Shown here: piece by piece, positions 32,130-41,454 of the stretch
Numbering within the stretch: the first letter of the stretch is position 1
How the letters are laid out: the number at the start of each line of letters is the position of its first letter
Source: Halorubrum sp. SD626R
Lineage (GTDB): Archaea > Halobacteriota > Halobacteria > Halobacteriales > Haloferacaceae
Length of the DNA stretch: 47,514 nucleotides
Assembly (NCBI RefSeq): GCF_001261915.1
Contig: NZ_CVRT01000051.1
Coordinates: forward strand, 1 to 47,514
Reading direction: 5' to 3'
Notes under the pieces: model-generated
Told to the model about the DNA's origin: nothing
Seen by the model: the letters and a program-made list of their open reading frames with translations, nothing else
Database searches by the model: none
Position numbers and translations under genes: made by a program

Positions 32130-34823
32130 ATGGACACCGCTTCGGGGGACGCCGCTTCGGGGACCGGCGGCGACTGCCCCGATGCCGACGCATTCCGCGG
32201 ATCCGATCCGGCCGGCGGCGGTCCCCGACGGGTGCTCTTCGTCGACGACGAGCCCGGCGCCGCCGACCTCGCGGCGACCCACGTCGAGCGGCTGGTCGAG
32301 GGCATCGAGACGGTCACGTTCACCGCCCCCGACGACGCGCTCGCGGCGGTCGAGACGGAGCGCGTCGACTGCGTCGTCAGCGACTTCGACATGCCGGGCA
32401 GCGACGGGCTCGAACTGCTCACCGACATCCGCGATGTCGACCCCGGGATCCCGTTCGTGCTGTTCACCGGGAAGGGCTCCGAGGAGATCGCCAGCGAGGC
32501 TATCTCCGCCGGCGTGACGGACTACCTCCAGAAGGGCGCCGGCCGGGACCGGTACGAGATGCTCGCGAACAGCGTCGTGAACGCGCTGGAGCGGCGCCGG
32601 GCCGAGCGGGACCTCCGCGAGGTGAACGCGAAGGTGACCGCGCTCCACGAGTTCGCGACGGACGTCGCCGCCTGCGAGCGCGTCGACGACGTGTTCGAGC
32701 GGACCGTCGCCGCGGCCGAGAGCGTCTTGGAGTTCGACCGGTGCGTCACGGCCCGCCGCGAGGGGGACCTGCTCGTCCCCGCGGCGCTCTCCGAGAGCGT
32801 CACCGACGACGAGGTCCGCGCGTTCGAGGTCGGCCAGGGGGTCGCCGGCACCACGGCCGCTGAGGGGCGGACGATGGTCGTCGACAACGTCAGCGTCGAC
32901 CCCGCCGATCCGGACCAGTTGGAGGACCCGGAGAACTGCGACCGCCCGGGCGCGGATCCCTCCGGCGACCCCGACCGACTCGACGGTTCTGACCCCCTCG
33001 ACGACCCCGACCGAGCCGACGGGAGCGCGGTCGCCGAACCGGTCGTCGACGACGTCCGCTCGGCGATCAGCGTTCCGATCGGATCGTACGGCGTGTTACA
33101 GGCCCTCTCCGACGGATACGCCGCGTTCGACGACGGCGACGTCGAGTTCGCGGAGCTGCTGGCCGCCCACGCGGCCGACGCGATCGAACAGATCGAGACG
33201 GAGAACGCGCTGCGGGCCGAGCGCGACCGACTGACGGCCTTGTTCGACGACCTCCCGCTGCCGGCCGCGAGGACGGTCGCGCTCGGCGACGGCGAGCGTC
33301 GCCTCGACGCCACGAACGAGGCGTTCGAGCGGACGTTCGGCTACTCGACGGCCGACCACGGCTACCGCGAGATCCGCGAGGGGATCATTCCGGAGGACGC
33401 CGACCCCCCCGATCCCGAGACGATCCTCGACGCGGAGGAGACGCCCCGCCTCGAGGTGCGCCGCCGCACGACCGACGGGCTCAGGGACTTCATCCTACAC
33501 GTGATCCCCGTGCGACGCCCGGTGGAGACGGTCGTCTACAGCGTCTACGCCGACATCGGCGAGCAGAAGCGGGTCGAGCGAACCCTCCGTCGCCTCCACG
33601 AGACGACACGCGAGATGTTCCGCGGCGAGGACCGCGACGAGCTCGCCGAGCTCGCGACGCGGGCCGCGATCGACATCCTCGAGTTCCCGAGCAGCGGCGT
33701 CCGGCTGTACGACCCCGACGCGGGGAAGCTGCTGCCGACCGCCATCAGCGAGGAGGCGACCGCCGCGCTGGGCGAACGCCCCGCGTTCGGTCCCGGAGAC
33801 GGTCGGGTCTGGGAGGCGTTCGAGACCGGCGAGCTGATCCGCGTCGACGACCTCGACGACGTCGACACCTCGGTCGGCTACGGCGACCACCGGAGCCTGC
33901 TCGTCGTCCCGCTGGGCGACCACGGCGTCATGCCGCTCGGCTCCGTCGAACCGGGGTTCTTCGACGACACGGCGACGCAGCTGGCGCGGGTGCTGGCGGC
34001 CAACGTCACCGTGGCGCTCGACGGCGCCGAGCGCACGGCGCAGCTCCGGGACCGCGACGACGCGCTCCAGCGCGAGATCGACCGACTGGAGAAGTTCGCC
34101 GGGCTCGTCTCTCACGACCTCCGGAGCCCGCTCAACGTCGCCGACGGCCGGCTCGAACTCGCGCGGGAGTTCGTCGACGACCCGGACGCGCTCGACGAGA
34201 TCGATCGGGTCGGCGACGCCCACGACCGAATGAGCCAGCTCATCGACGACCTCCTGGCGCTGGCGCGACAGGGCCGGACCGTCGACGACCTCGAATCGGT
34301 CGACCTCGCCGAGGCGGCGGCGACCGCGTGGCGCACCGTCGACACCGCCGGCGCGACGCTCGACGCGCCCGACGGGTCGGTCACGGTCGACGCCGACCCG
34401 GAGCGGCTCCGGACGCTCTTGGAGAATCTGTTCGCGAACAGCGTGGAACACGGTTCCACGAACAGTCGGGCGGAGCCCGACGACAGCGTGGAGCACGGCT
34501 CCACTGACAGCCGGACGAAGTCCGGCGATAGCATGGAGCACGGCTCGACCAGCGGCCGGGCGCAACCCGACGACGATCCGGCCGACGCCGGTCCCGGCGT
34601 CACCGTCACGGTCGCCGCGCTCCCGGACGGGTTCGCCGTCGCGGACGACGGCGACGGGTTCGATATCGACCCCGAGGAGGCGCTCGAATACGGGACCTCG
34701 AACGACCCGCGCGGCACCGGGTTCGGACTCGCGATCGTCCGCGAGATCGCGGCCGCCCACGGGTGGACGCTCTCGGTCGACGACGCGGACGGAGCGCGGT
34801 TCGAGTTCCGCACCGACGGGTAA
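32130..34823 (+). CDS. multi-domain sensor histidine kinase (receiver-GAF-PAS-GAF-kinase)
   Basis: 897 residues. A receiver domain (about 33-150, VLFVDDEPG, phospho-Asp85, FTGKGS) is followed by a GAF domain (about 170-360) with a Pro/Asp-rich insertion. A PAS domain (about 370-480), a second GAF domain (about 495-640), HisKA with His662 (LVSHDLRSPLN) and the HATPase domain with VADDGDGFD and GTGFGLAIVREIAAAHGW complete it. No membrane helices, so a cytoplasmic sensor. Just after the N-box (LLENLFANSVEHGST) three 15-residue repeats are inserted. The start is leaderless. No cognate regulator is adjacent. Confidence 0.9.
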   Translation: MDTASGDAASGTGGDCPDADAFRGSDPAGGGPRRVLFVDDEPGAADLAATHVERLVEGIETVTFTAPDDALAAVETERVDCVVSDFDMPGSDGLELLTDIRDVDPGIPFVLFTGKGSEEIASEAISAGVTDYLQKGAGRDRYEMLANSVVNALERRRAERDLREVNAKVTALHEFATDVAACERVDDVFERTVAAAESVLEFDRCVTARREGDLLVPAALSESVTDDEVRAFEVGQGVAGTTAAEGRTMVVDNVSVDPADPDQLEDPENCDRPGADPSGDPDRLDGSDPLDDPDRADGSAVAEPVVDDVRSAISVPIGSYGVLQALSDGYAAFDDGDVEFAELLAAHAADAIEQIETENALRAERDRLTALFDDLPLPAARTVALGDGERRLDATNEAFERTFGYSTADHGYREIREGIIPEDADPPDPETILDAEETPRLEVRRRTTDGLRDFILHVIPVRRPVETVVYSVYADIGEQKRVERTLRRLHETTREMFRGEDRDELAELATRAAIDILEFPSSGVRLYDPDAGKLLPTAISEEATAALGERPAFGPGDGRVWEAFETGELIRVDDLDDVDTSVGYGDHRSLLVVPLGDHGVMPLGSVEPGFFDDTATQLARVLAANVTVALDGAERTAQLRDRDDALQREIDRLEKFAGLVSHDLRSPLNVADGRLELAREFVDDPDALDEIDRVGDAHDRMSQLIDDLLALARQGRTVDDLESVDLAEAAATAWRTVDTAGATLDAPDGSVTVDADPERLRTLLENLFANSVEHGSTNSRAEPDDSVEHGSTDSRTKSGDSMEHGSTSGRAQPDDDPADAGPGVTVTVAALPDGFAVADDGDGFDIDPEEALEYGTSNDPRGTGFGLAIVREIAAAHGWTLSVDDADGARFEFRTDG
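34440..34574 (+). repeat. three in-frame 45-bp palindromic repeats in the kinase ATPase domain
   Basis: Units at 34440-34484, 34485-34529 and 34530-34574 encode variants of SVEHGSTNSRAEPDD. Units 1 and 2 each contain two perfect 7-bp palindromes (GTGGAAC/GTTCCAC and GTCGGGC/GCCCGAC in unit 1); unit 3 is partly decayed. Confidence 0.88.
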
Positions 34824-34934
34824 CGGCGCACCGCGGCGACGCGCTCAACTTCATATATAAAACAACGGGGAGCTGTGCGGGGAGAGTACACACCCGGGCC
34901 ACGGTTATACCCGACTCGCCCGTGTAAACAAGGT

Positions 34935-35252
34935 ATGGACGACAGTGCCCGCGAGCTGCTCGCGCCGCTCCCGCCGAGCGCCAAACTGGTCTACTACGTT
35001 CTCGACGAGGAGGGCCGGTTCGACCAGACCGGGCTCGCCGAGGAGACGCGTCTCTCCACCCGAACCGTCCGGTTCGCTGTCGAGAAGCTCACCGAGGTCG
35101 GACTCGTCGAGGAGGGGCTCTGCCCCCGCGACGCCCGGCGATCGGTGTACGCGGCGGTTCCCGAGTCGGAGCGCTCCGGTGACGCAGAGCCGGAGGCCGC
35201 CTCGGAGCCCGACGCCGAGGCCCCCACGGCGGCCGCGGTCGCCGAGGACTGA
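34935..35252 (+). CDS. small winged-helix (MarR/TrmB-type) regulator
   Basis: 105 residues. The winged helix spans about residues 8-65: LPPSAKLVYYVLDEEGRFDQ, then TGLAEETRLSTRTVRFAVEK and LTEVGLVEEG. An alanine- and acid-rich tail follows. The ATG at 34935 is preferred; TTATAC at 34904-34909 lies 28 nt upstream. A second TATA-like run lies at 34852-34862. The target is unknown. Confidence 0.85.
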   Translation: MDDSARELLAPLPPSAKLVYYVLDEEGRFDQTGLAEETRLSTRTVRFAVEKLTEVGLVEEGLCPRDARRSVYAAVPESERSGDAEPEAASEPDAEAPTAAAVAED

Positions 35253-35329
35253 GGACGCCGTCACCGAATCCTCACACCGCCCCCGATCCGTCGCGCTTTT
35301 GCCCGCGGGACCGGTAGTGAGCCCACCCG

Positions 35330-36640
35330 ATGGCGACGTATCACATCGAAACTTACGGCTGCAGTTCGAACCGGGGTGAGAGCCGGGAGATAGAGCGCGC
35401 GCTCCGCGACGGCGGCCACCGCCCGGCCGACGGCCCCGAGGACGCCGACGTCGCCATCCTCAACACCTGCACGGTCGTCGAGAAGACGGAGCGGAACATG
35501 CTCCGCCGCGCCGAGGAACTCGAAGAGACGGCGGCCGACCTCGTCGTCACCGGCTGTATGGCGCTCGCTCAGGGCGAGACGTTCGAGGAGGCCGGCGTCG
35601 ACGCCGAGATCCTCCACTGGGACGAGGTGCCCTCGTACGCGCTCAACGGCGAGTGCCCGACGACCACGCCCGACGCCGAGCCGGTCCTCGACGGCGTGGT
35701 CGGCCTCCTCCCCATCGCGCGCGGCTGCATGAGCAACTGCTCGTACTGCATCACGAAGTTCGCGACAGGGCGGGTCGACTCTCCTCCGGTCGAGGAGAAC
35801 GTCGAGAAGGCGCGGGCCTTGGTCCACGCCGGCGCGAAGGAGATCCGCGTCACCGGGCAGGACACCGGCGTCTACGGCTGGGACGACGGCAAGCGCAAGC
35901 TCCCGGAGCTCCTCGACCGCATCTGCGACATCGACGGCGAGTTCCGGGTTCGCCTCGGCATGGCGAACCCCGGCGGCATCCACGGCATCCACGAGGAGCT
36001 GGCCGAGGTGTTCGCCGGGAACGAGGAGCTGTACGACTTCATCCACGCGCCGGTCCAGTCCGGCTCCGACGACGTGCTCGACGACATGCGCCGGCAGCAC
36101 CGCGTCGACAAGTTCCGTGAAGTCGTCGCGACGTTCGACGACCGGCTCGACCACTGGACGCTCTCGACCGACTTCATCGTCGGCTTCCCCACCGAGGACG
36201 AGGCCGACCACGAGCGGTCGATGGAGCTCCTCGCCGAGGTCCGCCCAGAGAAGATCAACGTCACCCGCTTCTCGAAGCGCCCCGGCACCGACGCCGCCGA
36301 CATGAAGGGGCTCGGCGGGACGGTCAAGAAGGAGCGCTCGAAGGCGATGTCGGAGCTGAAGATGGAGGTCGTCGCCGAGGCGTACGAGTCGATGGTCGGC
36401 GAGACGTTCGAGGTCCTCGTCGTCGAGGAGGGGACCGGCGACTCGGTGAAGTGCCGGGACTCCGCCTACCGGCAGATCATCGTCCAGAACGCGACCGAAC
36501 GCGGGGTCGAGGTGGGTGACTTCCTCACCGTCGAGGTGACCGGCCACAACACCGTCTACGCCTTCGGCGATCCGGTCGGCGAGACGCGGTCCAGTCCCGC
36601 CGGCGTCGACGAGGCGGGAGCGGTCCCGAGCGACGACTGA
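35330..36640 (+). CDS. tRNA N6-threonylcarbamoyladenosine methylthiotransferase (archaeal MtaB type)
   Basis: 436 residues. The N-terminal UPF0004 domain holds Cys11, Cys47 and Cys76 for the auxiliary iron-sulfur cluster. The radical-SAM motif is Cys133-x3-Cys137-x2-Cys140 (RGCMSNCSYC). A TRAM domain closes the protein (KCRDSAYRQIIV, then FLTVEVTGHNTVYAFG). It adds a methylthio group to t6A at position 37 of tRNAs reading ANN codons. Full length; it converges with the acyl-CoA synthetase gene. Confidence 0.94.
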   Translation: MATYHIETYGCSSNRGESREIERALRDGGHRPADGPEDADVAILNTCTVVEKTERNMLRRAEELEETAADLVVTGCMALAQGETFEEAGVDAEILHWDEVPSYALNGECPTTTPDAEPVLDGVVGLLPIARGCMSNCSYCITKFATGRVDSPPVEENVEKARALVHAGAKEIRVTGQDTGVYGWDDGKRKLPELLDRICDIDGEFRVRLGMANPGGIHGIHEELAEVFAGNEELYDFIHAPVQSGSDDVLDDMRRQHRVDKFREVVATFDDRLDHWTLSTDFIVGFPTEDEADHERSMELLAEVRPEKINVTRFSKRPGTDAADMKGLGGTVKKERSKAMSELKMEVVAEAYESMVGETFEVLVVEEGTGDSVKCRDSAYRQIIVQNATERGVEVGDFLTVEVTGHNTVYAFGDPVGETRSSPAGVDEAGAVPSDD

Positions 36641-36679
36641 CCGGGCGACGAGCGAACGGCGACCCGCCGACCGCGCCGA

Positions 36680-38734
36680 TCAGGACTCCGCGTAGATCAT
36701 CTCGACCTCCTCGGCGAACCGGTCGAGGATGTTCCGCCGCTTCTTTTTCATCGTCGGCGTGAGTAGGTCGTTCGCCTCGGTGAACTCCTCCTCGACGAGC
36801 CGGAACCGCTTGATGCGCTCGTACGGCTCGAACGCCTCGTTGACGCGGTCGACCTCCTCCCCGATTCGCTTGCGGACCCGGTCGTCGCGGCAGACCGCCT
36901 TCCGGTCGTCGGGGAGGCCGATCCCGTTGTCGTCCGCCCACGCCGCCACCCGCTCGAAGTTCGGGACGATCAGCGCGGAGACGAACTTCCGGCCGTCGCC
37001 GAGCACGACGCACCCCTCGACGAACTCGTTGGCGGCGAACCGGTCCTCGATCGGTCCCGGCGCGACGTTCTTCCCGGTCGAGAGCACAAGTAGCTGCTTG
37101 GCGCGCTCGCGGAAGGCGACGTACCCGTCCGGCCGGAGTCGGACGATGTCGCCCGTGCGGAACCACGGCGCGTCGGGGTCGCCGCCGCGCTCCGCCGGCG
37201 GCGCGCCCGCGAAGACGACGCCCTCGGGAAGCCGGTCGGGCGCCGCGAACGCCTCGGCGGTCGCCTCCGGCCGGTTCCAGTAGCCGTCGGTCACCTGCGG
37301 GCCGCGGACGAGCAGCTCGCCGGCGTCGCCCGCGAGGTCGGGGGCCCCCTCGCCGACGACCGTGCCGTCGACCGCGACCTCGGTATCGGCGACGGGCGGC
37401 CCGATGGTTCCGACCCTCGGCTCCTCGGGCGGGTTGACGCTGATCACCGGCGAGGTCTCCGTGAGTCCGTAGCCCTCTAAGATCGGCAGGTCCATCGCAT
37501 GGTACAGCGCGCACAGCTCGGCCGACAGCGACCCGCCGCCCGAGATGAAGAAGTCGACCTCGCCGCCGAGCGCCTCCCGGACCGACGAGAACACGAGCCG
37601 GTCGGCGACCGCGCGCTTCGCGTCGAGCAGCGCGCCGGGGTCGTCCGTCTCGTGGTGGGCCCGCCCGACGTCGACCGCCCACTCGAAGATCCGCGCTTTC
37701 ACCGGCGACTCGCCCGCCTGCTCGCGGATCGCGTCGTACAGCTTCTCGTAGACGCGCGGGACGCTGGTCGTCGTCGTCGGCCGCACCAGCCCGAAGTCCT
37801 CGCGGAGCGTGTCCGGGCTCTCGGCGTACCCCACCGTCGCGCCCGCGGCGAACATCATGTAGTGGCCCGCCATGCGCTCGAAGACGTGCGCGAGCGGGAG
37901 GAACGAGAGCGTGGTCGACTCGGCGGAGATCCCCGGCACGTCGGGGTCGCGGTCCGGGCGGTCGGCGAACCGTCGGTAACACTGCGTGACGTTCTCCCGG
38001 AAGTTCGCGTGGGTCAGCCGGACGCCCTTCGGCTTCCCGGTCGTCCCGGAGGTGTAGATGAGGCTCGCGAGGTCGTCGGTATCGCTCGCGTCGAGCCATC
38101 CCTCGTACTCCTCCTCGGCGAAGGCGTCGGCGCCAAGCTCGTGGACTTCGCCGAGAGTGTACACGTCGTCGACGCCGAGGGCGGCGTCGCCGTCACCGCC
38201 GAAGTCGAGTTCGCCCGCGTCCACGTCGTCGAACGAGACGACCGCGTCGAGGTCGCGCGAGAGGTCGCCGGCGACGGCGAGCACCTCGTCCAAGCGGTCG
38301 CGGTCCCCGACGACGACGACCGTCGCGCCGGGGTCCTCCAGCAGATACCGCACCTGGCTCGGCGACGAGGAGGCGTAGACTGTCGTCACGACCGCGCCCG
38401 CGGCCAGCGCCGCGAAGTCGGTCTGAGCCCACTCCATCCGGGTCTGCGCGTAGAGCGCCACGCGGGTGTCGCCGTCGACGCCGAGCTCGCGGAACCCCGC
38501 GGCGAGCCGGCGGACGACACCGCGCATCTCGTCGTAGGTGAGCCCGGCGTACTCGCCGTCGGGCGCGGCCGGGAGGACGCCCTCGGCGACCAGCGACCGG
38601 TCGCGGATCCCGCCCTTATACCGCTGTGCGAGCCGGTCGGCGTTGCGCTCGGCGGACCGCTCGAAGGTGCGCGGGAGCGTCTCCCGGGCGACGACTTCGT
38701 CCGCGAACGCCCGCTCCGCCTCCCGCCAGTGCAT
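36680..38734 (-). CDS. long-chain acyl-CoA synthetase (AMP-forming)
   Basis: 684 residues. The ATP motif IYTSGTTGKPKGV lies near 230-242, YGLTETSPVISVNPP in the middle, WFRTGDIVRL as the adenylate motif and FRERAKQLLVLSTGKNVAP near the C-terminus. It activates a fatty or branched acid to its CoA ester. Overall layout matches FadD15-type synthetases. A TATA box (GTTTATTAC on the minus strand, 38755-38763) is 26 nt before the ATG: leaderless. Divergent from the helicase gene. Confidence 0.92.
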   Translation of the reverse strand: MHWREAERAFADEVVARETLPRTFERSAERNADRLAQRYKGGIRDRSLVAEGVLPAAPDGEYAGLTYDEMRGVVRRLAAGFRELGVDGDTRVALYAQTRMEWAQTDFAALAAGAVVTTVYASSSPSQVRYLLEDPGATVVVVGDRDRLDEVLAVAGDLSRDLDAVVSFDDVDAGELDFGGDGDAALGVDDVYTLGEVHELGADAFAEEEYEGWLDASDTDDLASLIYTSGTTGKPKGVRLTHANFRENVTQCYRRFADRPDRDPDVPGISAESTTLSFLPLAHVFERMAGHYMMFAAGATVGYAESPDTLREDFGLVRPTTTTSVPRVYEKLYDAIREQAGESPVKARIFEWAVDVGRAHHETDDPGALLDAKRAVADRLVFSSVREALGGEVDFFISGGGSLSAELCALYHAMDLPILEGYGLTETSPVISVNPPEEPRVGTIGPPVADTEVAVDGTVVGEGAPDLAGDAGELLVRGPQVTDGYWNRPEATAEAFAAPDRLPEGVVFAGAPPAERGGDPDAPWFRTGDIVRLRPDGYVAFRERAKQLLVLSTGKNVAPGPIEDRFAANEFVEGCVVLGDGRKFVSALIVPNFERVAAWADDNGIGLPDDRKAVCRDDRVRKRIGEEVDRVNEAFEPYERIKRFRLVEEEFTEANDLLTPTMKKKRRNILDRFAEEVEMIYAES

Positions 38735-38754
38735 ACCTCTCCGACCCGCCGGAA

Positions 38755-38763
38755 CGTAATAAA
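38755..38763 (-). promoter_or_regulatory. TATA box of the acyl-CoA synthetase gene
   Basis: TTTATTA on the minus strand is centred about 26 nt before the ATG at 38734. Confidence 0.6.
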
Positions 38764-38809
38764 CGGCCGGGTAGTTTCGAGTTCACTCGGGGGTGCCGGA
38801 ACGCGAGGG

Positions 38810-38815
38810 TTTAAT
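38810..38815 (+). promoter_or_regulatory. TATA box of the helicase gene
   Basis: TTTAAT is centred about 27 nt before the GTG at 38840 and supports that codon as the start. Confidence 0.6.
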
Positions 38816-38839
38816 CCCGGGAGGGGGCGAGGGACCCCT

Positions 38840-40786
38840 GTGGACCCCGACCGGATCCCCGGCGAGTTCCCCGCCCCGAGCTTCCGCGGCGCGCAGGAGC
38901 GCGCGCTCGCGGACGTCCGCGATGCGTTCGCCACCGGCAACGACGTGGTGCTGGTGCGCGCGCCGACCGGGAGCGGGAAGTCGCTGCTCGCGCGGGCGGT
39001 GATGGGCGCGGCCGCGACGGTCGACGAGACGGCGCCGAGCGAGGCGACGGGCGCCTACTACACGACCCCGCAGGTGTCGCAGATCGACGATGTCGAGGCC
39101 GACGACCTCCTCGACGACCTGGCGGTCATTCGGGGGAAGTCGAACTACGACTGCATCCTCCCGGGCGAGCACGACACGCCGGTCAACCGCGCGCCCTGCG
39201 TCCGCCAGCAGGGGTTCGACTGCTCGGTGAAACACCGGTGTCCGTACTTCTCCGATCGCGCCATCGCCTCCGGGAACCGCTACGCCGCGATGACCCTGGC
39301 GTACTTCATGCGCACCGCCGGGTCGGAGGTGTTCCGCAAGCGCGACGTCGTCGTGATCGACGAGGCGCACGGGCTCGCCGAGTGGGCGGAGATGTACGCG
39401 ACGATCGAGCTCTCGCCCGAGCGCGTCCCCGTCTGGGAGGACGTGAGCGTCCCCGATGTCGAGGCCGACGCCGGCCCGGAGGAGGACGCGCTCGACCGCA
39501 CCGCCCGCTTCGTCGCCTCCCTCCGCGACGTCGCGAAGCGGGCGAAAGACGAGCTGACGGGTCGCCCCGAACTCGACCGCGAAGAGGTGGCGCGCCGCGA
39601 CCGCCTCCAAGAGCTGACCAGCGAGCTCGGGTGGTTCCTAGAGGACTACCGCGACCTCGACTCGCCCACGACGTGGGTCGTCGACCAGTCCGGCGGAGAG
39701 GGGTCACCGATCGCGATCAAGCCGCTGGACCCGGCCCGCTACCTCCGGCACACGGTGTGGGACCGCGGGAACCGGTTCGCGCTGCTGTCGGCCACCATCC
39801 TCTCGAAGGAGGCGTTCTGCCGCGGGATCGGCCTCGACCCGTCGACCGTCGCGCTCGTCGACGTCGAGCACACGTTCCCGCTGGAGCACCGCCCGCTGTA
39901 CGACGTGACGCGCGGATCGATGACGTACGAGGACCGCGACGAGACGGTGCCGGAGATCGCCCGCCTGATCGTCCGGCTGATGGCCGAACACCCGGACGAG
40001 AAGGGATTGATTCACGCGCACTCGTACGACATCGCCGGGCGGCTCACGGAGCTGCTGGGCGAGTTCGGCGTCGCCGCGCGCGTCCGGCGTCACGACCGGG
40101 AGAACCGCGACGCGGAGCTCTCGGCGTGGAAGGCGAGCGACGACCCGGAGGTGTTCGTCTCCGTGAAGATGGAGGAGGCGCTGGACCTGAAGGGCGGCCT
40201 CTGCCGCTGGCAGGTCGTGTGTAAGGCGCCGTATCGTAACACCAACGACTCCCGCGTCGCCCGGCGCCTCGCCGACGACCAGTGGGCCTGGTACCACCGG
40301 ACCGCGCTGCGAACCGTGATCCAGGCGTGCGGCCGCGTCGTCCGGTCGCCCGACGACTACGGGGCGACGTACCTCGCGGACGACTCCCTGCTGGACCTCT
40401 TCGACAGGGCGCAGGCCGATACGCCGCCGTGGTTCCGGGATCAGATCGACGCGATGACGACGCCCGACCTCCCCGACTTCGACCCCGCTGCCGCGCTCGC
40501 CGGGATCGACGCCGACCCGTCCGGTCCCTCACGAGCGGGACGGGGGCGCGCGGGCGGATCCGGGCGCGGCGAGCGCGGCGGCTCCGCCTCGTCGAAATCC
40601 GCGGGCTCCGCGAGCGGTCGGACCGACGCGACGGGATCGAGCGGCGGGACCGAGTCCGGCGGCGGCACCGAGTCCGGCGGCGGCACCGAGTCCGGCGGCG
40701 GCACCGGAGAGACGCGGACGCGCTCGGAGGCCGACGCCGAGAAGCGGGAGGACCACCCGCTCTCCGACGTCTGGGGCGACGGCTGA
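38840..40786 (+). CDS. XPD/Rad3-like iron-sulfur DNA helicase, GTG start
   Basis: 648 residues. Walker A APTGSGKS is at 41-48. Four cysteines (105, 120, 128, 134) fit the XPD-type iron-sulfur cluster, and DEAH is at 174-177. Later motifs include LLSATILSKEAF and, near the end of motif VI, QACGRVVRSPDDYG. The C-terminus is a Gly/Ser/Glu-rich tail with three GGGTES repeats and then HPLSDVWGDG. It is a likely 5'-3' helicase in repair. The GTG start is supported by the TATA box at 38810-38815; the frame is open far upstream only because of G+C bias. Confidence 0.9.
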   Translation: MDPDRIPGEFPAPSFRGAQERALADVRDAFATGNDVVLVRAPTGSGKSLLARAVMGAAATVDETAPSEATGAYYTTPQVSQIDDVEADDLLDDLAVIRGKSNYDCILPGEHDTPVNRAPCVRQQGFDCSVKHRCPYFSDRAIASGNRYAAMTLAYFMRTAGSEVFRKRDVVVIDEAHGLAEWAEMYATIELSPERVPVWEDVSVPDVEADAGPEEDALDRTARFVASLRDVAKRAKDELTGRPELDREEVARRDRLQELTSELGWFLEDYRDLDSPTTWVVDQSGGEGSPIAIKPLDPARYLRHTVWDRGNRFALLSATILSKEAFCRGIGLDPSTVALVDVEHTFPLEHRPLYDVTRGSMTYEDRDETVPEIARLIVRLMAEHPDEKGLIHAHSYDIAGRLTELLGEFGVAARVRRHDRENRDAELSAWKASDDPEVFVSVKMEEALDLKGGLCRWQVVCKAPYRNTNDSRVARRLADDQWAWYHRTALRTVIQACGRVVRSPDDYGATYLADDSLLDLFDRAQADTPPWFRDQIDAMTTPDLPDFDPAAALAGIDADPSGPSRAGRGRAGGSGRGERGGSASSKSAGSASGRTDATGSSGGTESGGGTESGGGTESGGGTGETRTRSEADAEKREDHPLSDVWGDG

Positions 40787-40827
40787 GACGGCGCGCCACA
40801 CGGGGCGCCGGATCGTGCTATCGGCGC

Positions 40828-40911
40828 CTACAGCAGCGTGATTCCCCAGGCGGCCATGGAGCTCACCATGAGGAACGCGAAGAACAGCGCGAAGATCTGT
40901 TGTCTGTTCAT
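40828..40911 (-). CDS. 27-residue single-helix membrane peptide
   Basis: The product is MNRQQI, then the hydrophobic FALFFAFLMVSSMAAWGITLL to the end: one membrane helix with a short positive N-terminus. An AATTATGC box (40934-40941 on the minus strand) lies about 27 nt before the ATG, so the transcript would be leaderless. I believe similar tiny proteins occur widely in haloarchaea, but cannot check. Function unknown. It converges with the helicase gene. Confidence 0.6.
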   Translation of the reverse strand: MNRQQIFALFFAFLMVSSMAAWGITLL

Positions 40912-41043
40912 ACCTCCCGTGCGCCACAGAGCAGCATAATTCCTGCGGGCCGTCGCCGGTAGTGGTTATACACCGCTCGACTGATCGATCGTCAATATAT
41001 ATCGTATAAGGTGTATCAGGAACCTCGATCAATTAGTAACCTT

Positions 41044-41050
41044 CATAAAC
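41044..41050 (+). promoter_or_regulatory. TATA box of the small regulator-like gene
   Basis: CATAAAC is centred 25 nt before the ATG at 41072. An imperfect inverted pair TATACACC/GGTGTAT (about 40966-40973 and 41010-41016) lies upstream and could be an operator. Confidence 0.5.
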
Positions 41051-41071
41051 CTTCACGCGTCTACTGGATGT

Positions 41072-41263
41072 ATGGCAACGAAGGGCCTCTCGAGTGCGCT
41101 GACGCTGTACGGTGCGCGAACGCTGACACTCTCTCAGGCGGCCGCACAGGCGGGGCTTAGCGAAGCCGAGTTCATCGACCAGTTGGAGCGCCGCGGCATC
41201 GAAGTGACCGAGTCGGAGCGCGCCGCCGCGCTCGGGAACGAGTCGACCGCTCGCGCCGACTGA
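41072..41263 (+). CDS. 63-residue UPF0175-like small DNA-binding protein
   Basis: The product has a strand-helix pattern ALTLYGARTLTLSQAAAQAGLS followed by AEFIDQLERRGIEV, which resembles UPF0175-type and VapB-like antitoxin folds with a helix-turn-helix. A TATA box gives a leaderless start. No toxin-like partner is adjacent. Function as a regulator is inferred. Confidence 0.75.
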   Translation: MATKGLSSALTLYGARTLTLSQAAAQAGLSEAEFIDQLERRGIEVTESERAAALGNESTARAD

Positions 41264-41454
41264 TCGACGGCGACGCACGGAATCGCGGAGCTTGATTTTT
41301 CGAATCTGATTTTCTGCCGTTCCATAGAACTATCCTCGCTGAGACGTCGGCCACAGAACGATGCGCCTCGATCGAGAGCGCGGTACGCGTGTCAGCACGG
41401 TTGCTTGGTCGTTTAGACGCCGGATCGAAGTGTCGCGGTCTGTAATTTACAAGC

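Noticed and set aside
37499..40786. 1095-residue frame on the plus strand covering the helicase gene
   Set aside because: The first 447 codons run antisense through the acyl-CoA synthetase gene and have biased composition; the helicase domain begins at the GTG at 38840, which has a well-placed TATA box.
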